In this document: positions 55,835 to 64,000 of the stretch, piece after piece
Layout of the letters: every line of letters starts with the position of its first letter
Position numbering within the stretch: position 1 is the stretch's first letter
From: Molossus alvarezi
Lineage: Eukaryota; Chordata; Mammalia; Chiroptera; Molossidae
Assembly: GCA_037176705.1 (NCBI GenBank)
Contig: CM073886.1
Coordinates: forward strand, 126,944,001 to 127,008,000
DNA length: 64,000 nt
Direction: 5' to 3'
The notes under the pieces: generated by a model
Told to the model about the DNA's origin: nothing
Database searches by the model: none
Seen by the model: the letters and a program-made list of their open reading frames with translations, nothing else
Translations under genes and position numbers: made by a program

Positions 55835-56755
55835 AATAACAAATGAATATATTTTTAAATTTATGTGTTTGGTTTTTGAACTGATGTTGGACAGTGTGAC
55901 TGTCCTTGAGCTAACAGACAAGTGGACCAAAGTTAAACTCTTTCTTGTTGTGCTGAACTGTTTCTGTTGAAACAAACTGATTTCCCCTCCCTCTTAATGC
56001 CACAGAGGAGGGATGTTTTCCATACGCGAATGGGAGGTTTTGAGAAGTATATTTCTGGAAACTTAAATGGATTATATTCTTATATAGTTGGGTACGGATG
56101 TATCTATTTTCATTGTGGTAAGGGTTCTCCCTTCTCTTTCCCAGGTTGTGTTCTTCCTCAAGGTTTTTCATATTGTAGTCAAACATAAAATCATTAGAAT
56201 ACAAGTTTATGTATTCTAATGCATGCTAGAAAATTGAATATATAGGAAACACAGGCTGCATGAAGAAAAGTGCATTGTTACTGTGCGGTTAAATTTTGGC
56301 TTCTGGCTTTCTTTAGTTTGAACAATGTTCTTGTCTACCCGATAGTCACAGATGTCATCTCTGCAATGAAACCAGAGTGGTGGTAGCAAAATGTCCAGAA
56401 TGTAAAAAGAAAAAAAAAATCCACACCCACGTGCCTTTTCAAAACCAACTAAACTTCTATAAAGCATCTCTGGTTCTTTCCAAGTCTGTGTTGTAAGGAG
56501 CGATGTAGATGATGCTATATAATACTTTATATTTTTGCTTATAATGACAACTACCAATTCTTTTTCACTTAGGTTGAGGAATTTTATTTAATGGCAGCTG
56601 AAGGGCCATTTTCAATTGGGAAAATTCATTTATATCTGTGGTAAACTTTATTTTGATGAAAAATTGCACTAGGATTTTACCACCAGATTTAAAAAAAAAA
56701 GATGAGCATCATTTAAAAATTAATGTATTTAAAATAAAGTACAGAGGAAAACATG
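55835..56755 (+). other. ZNF131: ZNF131 3' UTR (end inferred)
   Basis: AT-rich, no repeats recognised. Taken to end shortly after the AATAAA at 56733. Alternative hexamers at about 56912 and 57540 could give longer forms. Confidence 0.55.
56733..56738 (+). terminator. ZNF131: Candidate ZNF131 polyadenylation signal
   Basis: AATAAA about 900 bases after the stop codon, followed within 60 bases by a T/G-rich run (GGCTTTGTTTTGAATG). Confidence 0.5.
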
Positions 56756-57617
56756 TATATACTATATCAGGCTTTGTTTTGAATGAATCTTTTTTCCCCG
56801 ATCCTTAATGTAAAGATCTTGTGCTATAACTTTTAAAGCCATACAAATAAGAGTGCTAAACTGTGGGCTTAAAAGTAGGTGTGTAAATATTTTTAATCAG
56901 TATTACTTGGAAAATAAAATATAACAACCACATAAAAGAAACCAATATGCTATTTTCTTTACCTGTTAAATATTGGGAGATATTTACATTTTTTAAAGTA
57001 AATTTTAAAATTATGTGTTCATGACTCTTTTTTTTAATTACCAGTGTGGAAGTTGGTTTGTGGTCAGATATTTTCTCATCTGTATTAGCATGACTTAATG
57101 CACCAATATTAACGTGACTTACACATGAATTAGATGCAGAATTCTCAGTATGCACCTCCACCCCTCAAAATCCAGCTCAAAAGAAAGGAAGGAGGAGACG
57201 TTGGTGTTTGCAGTTAGTAAACGGTGGGCACAAAAACTTACTTTAAAAATGACTTTCTCCACTTAGTGTGTTAAATTTAAAAGATAACTTACCCCCCTTT
57301 GGTAATTCTGATGTTAAATGGATCATATTTATGAAGGACACTGAAGAGAATGGAGAAGTCACCGATTTAGAGATAACAGGAATAGGACATTTGTGTTTTT
57401 ATTTTAAGATTTAAAAAGTATGTGAACATTTCCAAATCTGTTCTGTTTGGCAGTTGGGTACCAACTACAAAGCATATCAAATATATATACACAGACACAC
57501 ATATTTTTTTCTTTGAAGTCAGGAAATACTGATGAAAGAATAAAATCATGTTGAATTTTCAATTTGTCTTAGGATGTCCATATTTCTGAGTTAGTTGTAG
57601 TTTTTTTAGAAAAACCC
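56756..57617. other. Intergenic or distal 3' UTR, unassigned
   Basis: AT-rich, nothing recognised. Confidence 0.4.
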
Positions 57618-57848
57618 TTCTTGGCCAGTTTGGTTCAGCAGTTAGAGTGTCAGTCCACAGTCCAAAGAGTCATGGGTTCAATTCCCTGTCAAGGGCATGT
57701 ACCTCGGTTGCAGGTTCGATCTGGCCCTGTTGGGATAGTGCAGGAGGCAACCAATCTATGTGTCTCACATCGTTTTTCTCCTCCTCCCTTCCACTCTATC
57801 TACAAAGCAATGGAAAAAGATCCTCCGGTGAGGATTTTTTTAAAAAGA
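57618..57848 (+). mobile_element. VES SINE, diverged
   Basis: Plus-strand copy from TTGGCCAGTTTGGTTCAGCA to GTGAGGATTTTTTTAAAAAG. Confidence 0.85.
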
Positions 57849-58916
57849 TTTCTGACAGATAAAGGTCTCAAGTACACAAATTGCTAGTGAATTTTGAATG
57901 CTGAAAATAGCTCATGCTGGGCCCTTATGCCAAGGTATGAAACAAGGTTTATTTTTAAACAATCTTTCAAGAGCTCTGGCCACGAGAGGGAAATCGGAGG
58001 TAAAGGCCCAACAAAGTGTTAAAATCACTTAAATGGTAAATGTGAGGTTGTCAATATCCATCATAAGTGTATTCTGAATTTATAGGATATCTTAAACTAC
58101 CCTGTGTGTTCTATAAACATTACTTTTTCATTCTGTCAGCATGGTAAGTAGGAAGGCAGCCTGTGAATTCAATGTTGTTTCTTCTCACCTTTCCTGCACC
58201 CTAATACGACATGCTTATTCAAGACATGCTTATTCAAATGAAGCAATGTGCACCTTGATACTTAATACCAAAATAGGGTCTAAGAAACAAAAATTTTCAT
58301 TGTAACATAATAGCATTTATGAATCATTTATTACATGTCAAGCACTTTATAGTTAATCACCTCAGTGACCTTGAGAGGTAGCTATAAATAGAACCTAAGA
58401 GGAGGAGGAGGTGAGAAACAGCCAGTGAAGAGAGGAGCCAGTATTTGAAACCAGGGAGTTTCGACTCCGCGGATTACACTCCTCATCCGAAATGCAGTTA
58501 CTGCCGTGTGAGATCTGTCGTTGACAGCGCTGCATTGCACAGAGCGTAGGCTGAGACACCCGCTTGCTTTCTGGAATCCACATTAGCCCTTGATGGGGTC
58601 AGGGTGGAGGAAACAGGAGACGTGCTGGCAAGATACAGGCAGCAGATTGCGTTCGGGTGTCTCCACCACCTTGCCCTTTGCCCTGGGACGACACCATCCA
58701 GGCCGTGGTTCTCCAGCTTCAGGGGGCATCAGGAGTGTTCAAACCCATGTTGCAGGGCCCCACACCCCGGGGTGCCCACATACCTTGTTCTGGTCCAGGA
58801 CTGGGGAGATTGCATTGCTCACCAGTTCTCAGGTACTGCTCTCAGTCCTAGAACCACCCTCAGGAAAAACAGGGCACTTGGAAGCACAGATTTAGCCACA
58901 GTGGCATGACTCCATT
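57849..58916. other. Intergenic, mostly unassigned
   Basis: A MIR-like piece is likely at about 58315-58470 (CATGTCAAGCACTTTATAGT). Overlapping frames at 58590-58909 are not recognised. Confidence 0.35.
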
Positions 58917-59128
58917 TTCTGCATTTATCTCCAGATAGAGCAGAAGGGAGAGAGGAAGAGAGAGAGAAACATCGATGTGAGAGAGACACACTGGCCGCCA
59001 CCCACACGACCCCAACAGGATGGGGACAAACTGCAACCAAGGTACGTGCCCTTAGAACTGAATCTGGTTCTCTCTGATCTGCAGGCTGCAGGCTGACACT
59101 CCAACCACTGAGCCAAACCGGCCAGGGC
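58917..59128 (-). mobile_element. VES SINE, 3'-truncated
   Basis: Lacks the usual CTCACCTGAGG tail segment. Begins at TTTATCTCCAGATAGAGC and runs to the head at GGCCAGGGC. Confidence 0.85.
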
Positions 59129-59490
59129 TAGTCTTCTATTTTATAGTGTGGCCAGGTGCTACTCTAAACGGAAAATCCGAATCATTGCCTAGGGATACTT
59201 TTGCTTCGTCTGGGTGACTCATGTTTTAGACACAAAATATTAGCTATTATCTGCCAAGAAGTAAATGTCAATGCATAAATTTGCTCAAGAGAATACCTGA
59301 TCATTAACTGCTTTGGGGTCCTGGCAGACTACCTAGATGAGAGCAGTCACTATGTCCTGTGGAATAATAGATGTAAGGGACACTGCAGAGGGAACAAGAT
59401 GGGTTCAGATCCCTAGTCCAATCGAAATGGTGTTTATTAAAGACTAAGGAGTAAAAACAAACTAAGGTAATGATTCAAATTGGGCCTTTA

Positions 59491-59708
59491 GCCCTGGCCG
59501 ATTTGGCTCAGCGGTTAGAGCATCGGCCTGTGGAACAGAGAGACCCGGGTTCGGTTCCCGCTGAGGACGTGTACCTCGGTTGCGGTTTGTCCCTGGCCCT
59601 GGTTGGTCATGCGAGTGGCAGCCACTCGATGTGTCCCTTTCATGTCGATGTTTCTCTCTCTCCTTCTCTTCCTCTCCCTCCCTCCCACTCTATCTGAACA
59701 AAAAATGG
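59491..59708 (+). mobile_element. VES SINE
   Basis: Complete copy between TGGGCCTTTAG and TGGGCCTTTAT. Confidence 0.9.
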
Positions 59709-61860
59709 AAGAAAAAAAATGGGCCTTTATAACTTTTCATAGATATAATTTTGCTTCAAAAGGATCAGTGGGCCCAAAGCCTTCAGCCGTCCATTGGCTA
59801 ATTATAAATGGTCACATGCCAATTATAAGAAAATATTACACTAGCTGCTACACATGATTACATATTCAAGAAAAGTTTGTACCTGCAATAATGAGAATCT
59901 CACGAACTTATTTTATAATGAAAAATTTATGATAAAAGTATCTCAAGATCACAACTTGTTTTTTTTTCCTCTATTATATTTTAATTTACCTTTAGGAAGA
60001 CAGTTCAATATTGAACATTCATAACTAAATGATGAGGCAGAAAAATCTAAAGTGAATTTTAAACATTTCCTATAAAGTTAAAGAAATTTTAATAAGTACT
60101 ATTTGTTGTGATTCAATTTTAAACTGATAGTTGACCCCCTGCTGTGAAATGAGTTTCAATGGCATTTTCATACTTCCACCTCTGACTTGTGCATTACATT
60201 TGCATTATATTTGCTGACTAATTACAGCACAAGAGAGAATCAGTGAAATGGAGGGCAGATCTGAAGAAATTACCCAGAATGTAAAAGAAGGTAAACGGAA
60301 GATAAAAAGCCAGAATACATGAGATATGAGGTCGACAGATCCTGAACAGGAGAAAGAAGAACAGTTTTCCTGGGACAGGATGTGCCCCTTGAGTTGCAGA
60401 TTTAACTCGGCAGCACCGTGTAGTCTTTGCTGTACCTCCTCTCCTAAGACTTGTCAAATATCCCTGCCAGAGGGAGGGAGGAGGAGGGTGGAGGTGGACA
60501 GCCCCACGAACAGCCCAGGTTCACGTTCAGTATGGATGTAGTGCCCTGGGTAACTTAGACCACAAAATGCCAGCACCAGAGGGCAAGGACCCCTCAGAAT
60601 CTGCAGTAATCGTAATAATCGCTACCGCTTATTAAGCACTTACTAGAGGAGGTTCTGGCCTTCTCTGAGCCTCGCTACCTAGAGATTGTGGTGAAAAGAA
60701 TACACTTGGACACATTCTCAGTAGGGGTCCTCCTGCTGGCCGCCCCAAGCCCATGGACTCCAGGTTAAGAAAACCTACTTTTGTATTTGCCAAATCTTGA
60801 TCTCATCAAGTCTCACAACAATGTCCAGATTACAGATGAGGAAACTGAAAAAGATTCTTGAAACCAAAGGGTGTCACACAGCTAGTAAGTAGCAGAGCTA
60901 GGAGTCCAGGTGTAATGTTCTGACTCAAAAGCCTAAACTTAACACTGTCCATGTTTCTCAAAGCATAAAGCAAGTGCCTCCTGCATCAGAATCACCTGTG
61001 GTCATTCCTAAGCATGTGTTCATCCAGCTTCCCGCCAACAGAGGGGAGCAGGGTTTAGGTGACTAAATTGTAATGAGCTCCCCAATTACCATGAAACTAC
61101 CTACCCTATCTTTACTATCCTATCACCAATACTTTTGGAAAAATAGATCTGACAGTTTCACCAATACTTTTGGGAAAATAATCTTTTTCTGACACAGACA
61201 CCGGTTAGAGAAAATGCAAAAAACACTGGAAAGTATTAAGATCACTGGAATCACCTGTGATTCTCCCAGCTAATGAAAAATTCTGTTGTATAACTTTTGC
61301 TTTCACATAATATGTTGAAAATATTTCCCTATACTACTCAAAACAAACATTTTAAACCTCTGTATTCTATTACAATGTAATCAACCTGTTGTTAAAGGCC
61401 CTTTCTAAGAACCCTTTCTGCAAGCGTAGGGAATTGAATGGGCAGTCAGTCCTCTACCTATGGCTGGGGGTCCCAGGACTCCCAAGGGAAGGGACGACAT
61501 GAAGGAAAGTTTCTGATGTGAAAAGTAGGAGGTCCAAGCAGCATGGTTCCGAGAGAAATGGGGGTGCAGGGGGTGCTCCTGGAATGAAATTCGGCCAGTG
61601 GACTTTAGAAGTTGTCTCGAGTTCCGAGTTTAAGTTTTCCTTTTCTGTGATAATCTCCAGGAACCGTTTGAGCCCCTAGAACCTAGCACTAGCTTTAATC
61701 CGAGGTGGTCTGTGGGAGCATGATGGGAGGGCCTATTCAGCTTGGGTGTTACAGGCTCGCCATTTCTAGACCATTTCCTTATTATATCCTATCTTGTGCA
61801 TTGTCACGTTATAGAATTCAATGACTATTTTTTATTATATTGTTTTAAAAATGCAAAGTT
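59709..61860. other. Intergenic
   Basis: No gene seen. Antisense MIR pieces lie at 60600-60655 and 60785-60940 (GATGAGGAAACTGAAAAAGA, CACACAGCTAGTAAGTAGCA). A MER20-like end lies near 60955-61010 (GCATCAGAATCACCTGTGG). Within 61110-61180 the phrase TTTCACCAATACTTTTGG occurs as a local repeat. The rest is unassigned. Confidence 0.5.
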
Positions 61861-61862
61861 TT

Positions 61863-62308
61863 GTCTGGCTGGTGTGGCTCAGTGGTTGAGCATCGACCCA
61901 TGCACCAAGCAGTTGTTGGTTCGATTCCCAGTCAGGGCACATACCGAGGTTGGGGGCTCGATCCCCAGTGGGGGGCATGCAGGCGGTGGCCAATTGATGT
62001 TTCTCTCTCAGCTATGTTTCTATCTCTCCCTCTCCTTTCCAAAAGTCAATAAAAACATATTTAAAGCAAATGGTTTTTTATCCTCACCTGAGGACGTTTT
62101 ATCTTCAGGTAGAGCGGGTGGAGAGAGAAACATCGATGTGAGAAAGACATATCCACTGGTTGCCACCCACATGACCCCATCTGGGACCGGGGACAAACTG
62201 CAACCGAGGTACTTGCCCTTAGCGGGAACCGAACCCGGGACTCTCTGTTTCACGGGCTGACGTGCTAACCGCTGAGCCAAACTGGCCAGGGCTAAAACAA
62301 AAATTTTT
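61863..62308 (+). mobile_element. VES SINE (plus) with nested minus-strand SINE in its tail
   Basis: The head-to-tail copy at 61863-62060 is a CACCAAGCAGTTGTTGG-variant head. Its A-rich tail is broken by a second, opposite copy (62070-62292). AATGCAAAGTTTT lies before the first copy and after the second, so the pair shares one outer target-site duplication. Confidence 0.85.
62070..62292 (-). mobile_element. VES SINE nested in another SINE
   Basis: From TTTTATCCTCACCTGAGGAC to AACTGGCCAGGGC, opposite in orientation to its host SINE and of a different head subtype (AGCGGGAACCGAACCCGGG). Confidence 0.9.
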
Positions 62309-62629
62309 AATGCAAAGTTTTATTCTGTATTTTAATGGTTTAAAGGAGAAAACAGACTGATGGCATGTACTATTTTGATGATTAATTTTTTTATAAAAAT
62401 CCTCTTGTCTTTTGAAAGAGGGCCTCCCTTTAAAGACAAACCATTCTCAACGAACCCTTATCCCACGCAAGTGGACCACTCTCGTACACTTGGAAGAAAT
62501 CACTCCAACTTCTCTTGGTTTCTTGCCACTCTCAATAGCCAGGCCATGGAGCTGTCCAAGGTTTTGTTTCTTGCCCTTCCTGTTCCTGGCCTCTTTCATC
62601 ATCATGTGAAGAGGCAGCAGAGGGTAGGA

Positions 62630-62850
62630 AAGAAGAAAAGGAACTCTGGAGTCAGACGGCCTGGGTTTGAATCTCAGCCCAGCAGTGGACTGCTATGTGA
62701 CCTTGAGCAGGTCAAACAACCTTTCTGGGCCTCAGTTTCCTCATCTGTTAACATGGGGTAGAAATAAGAGAGTACCTAACTTGTTAGGTTATTTTGAGGA
62801 TTTAATCATCTTTGTGAAAGTACTGATAGCAGTGCCTGGCTAAGGGGGTG
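62630..62850 (+). mobile_element. MIR SINE, nearly complete
   Basis: GAGTCAGACGGCCTGGGTTT, TATGTGACCTTGAGCAGGTC, CCTCAGTTTCCTCATCTGTT, GCAGTGCCTGGCTAA. One of the best preserved MIRs in the window. Confidence 0.88.
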
Positions 62851-63004
62851 AGGGAGAATCTTTGGGTCTCTTAATTTCTACCATAAAATAATTTTAAAGT
62901 GCAGTTCTTTTTCTCCTCAGCACTTTTGCTTTTGCAAATATTGCCCTGGTGATCTTGAATACAGGACCCGGGAGAATGCCGTGGAGAGAGTGTTCCCTGA
63001 ACTG

Positions 63005-63100
63005 TGCCTCAGGGTGCGGAGTTTCGGCTCTGCTGTTAACCAGCTGTGTGACCCTTGCTGAGTTGACCGACTTCTCTGACCTCTGTGAACAAAAGGATTT
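63005..63100 (+). mobile_element. MIR SINE fragment
   Basis: TTCGGCTCTGCTGTTAACCA then GCTGTGTGACCCTTGCTGAG. Core only. Confidence 0.6.
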
Positions 63101-63499
63101 GAACGTCAGTAGATAACCTCTATGCTTTAGTGTTCTGGGAGCTACATTCCCAGCTCTACATCCAAGTCAACGATTTGACGGCCTTGTATGTAAACTGGAA
63201 AAGTAACTGACACTTTCATTCATTAGCCCGGGGAGGTCAGGGACACCCCGAGTGACACCAGACGTACGAGGAACCCGGACAGAGCGCAGCACGAGCACCT
63301 CTTCTGCAGAGCCTGGGCTCGCAGACCCACCCGAAGGGATTGTCACAGTGTTGGCTGGAAACCCCCGTTCCGTTGGGAGGGTCACGGGGGGGGGGGGCAG
63401 TCTCCCGAGGACACAGACCTTTGATCCAGAGGCTGGAACCGCCCAGTACAGGCGACTTAATGGGAGCTGTGTTCACCCCCTTTCGGCTGTGTCACCGCT

Positions 63500-64000
63500 T
63501 CCCATCTGTGCCCCAGGAGGGGTCCTCTCTCTGCGACAGGGTCCCCTCCTTGGGTGTCTGCGACGGGTGTCCCCGCGCCTCTCGCCCCCCTCCCTGCAGC
63601 CCCTCCCCTCTGGCTGCCATGGAAACCAGCCTCCCGGTCTGGGCCCGAGTCTCTTGGCCCGAGAGGCCCCAGCCCCCTCCCCCGGGCCAGCCCCCCGCTC
63701 CCGATTGGTCCTCCGGGAAACGCTGCGGGGCGCCCGGGTCCCCCGGCGGAGCCCTGGCCGGGGCGGGAGAGCGGGGTTTGCCGCGGCCGCTGTCACTCAG
63801 GTCGGCGCCCCTGACAGCTGGGGAAGCCCCGGTGCTCCCGGCGCCGCGACACCCCCGCACCGCCCGAGCGCGGCCGCTCCAGCGCCAGCCACGCAGCCAA
63901 GCCGAAGCCGAAGCCGAGCTCGCAGGCAGGTAGGGACGGCCGCGGGGCTCGCAGCCAGTACCCCGCGCGCCCCGCTTCCCTCCGCCGGGCTGCAGACCTG
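63500..64000. promoter_or_regulatory. Second CpG island, runs off the window
   Basis: Abrupt shift to CpG-dense sequence about 7 kb downstream of ZNF131, with an inverted CCAAT word (GATTGG at 63703-63708) and many GC-rich words. Typical of a TATA-less mammalian promoter. In human the next gene in the same direction is NIM1K, as I recall, so this may be its promoter. No NIM1K coding sequence is inside the window. Confidence 0.6.
63800..63929 (+). other. Candidate noncoding first exon with splice donor
   Basis: GCAGGCAG|GTAGGG is a good donor at 63930 within the CpG island. The upstream limit is a guess. A 197-codon frame (63340-63933) passes through here but is Pro/Arg/Ala-rich, as expected by chance in GC-rich DNA, and is not called as protein. 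Confidence 0.35.

Noticed and set aside
63340..63933. 197-codon plus-strand frame at the second CpG island
   Set aside because: Composition expected by chance in GC-rich DNA; no domain; crosses a likely splice donor.

Overview
The window is mammalian nuclear DNA, almost certainly from a bat, most likely a vespertilionid. The evidence is about 36 copies of the tRNA-derived VES-type SINE, a SPIN-like hAT element, L1/HAL1-type LINEs and ancient MIR, L2, MER and MaLR repeats. There are no bacterial features. Only one protein-coding gene is well supported.

Layout. (1) 1-5260: a decayed class I (gammaretrovirus-like) endogenous retrovirus on the + strand. It has traces of gag nucleocapsid, a protease remnant joined to an RNase H remnant, integrase, an envelope with an intact transmembrane tail, and an LTR with TATA box and polyA signal. 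(2) 5260-25300: gene-free DNA full of repeats. It includes a 0.5-kb tandem duplication, a 380-bp near-perfect foldback, a MaLR-like LTR, a 2.1-kb HAL1-like element with target-site duplications, and an L2 block. (3) 25340-26620: a CpG island holding the promoter and first noncoding exon of ZNF131. (4) 26681-55834: the ZNF131 coding exons. Six coding exons join in frame to a 623-residue BTB/six-zinc-finger protein, with a polyA signal near 56733. (5) 56800-63400: gene-free intergenic DNA. (6) 63500-64000: a second CpG island ending in a plausible noncoding first exon with a splice donor. By human synteny this could be the start of NIM1K.

The ZNF131 reading frame is undamaged: all splice sites are GT-AG and the phases agree. 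Its introns carry a layered stack of insertions. The clearest is in intron 4, where an antisense old L1 was split by a complete 7.1-kb ERVL-like provirus (two LTRs, matching 4/5-bp target duplication). The L1 and provirus were later hit by a SPIN element and several SINEs. No operon-like or defence-type system is visible. The most unusual items are the transposable-element structures listed under findings.
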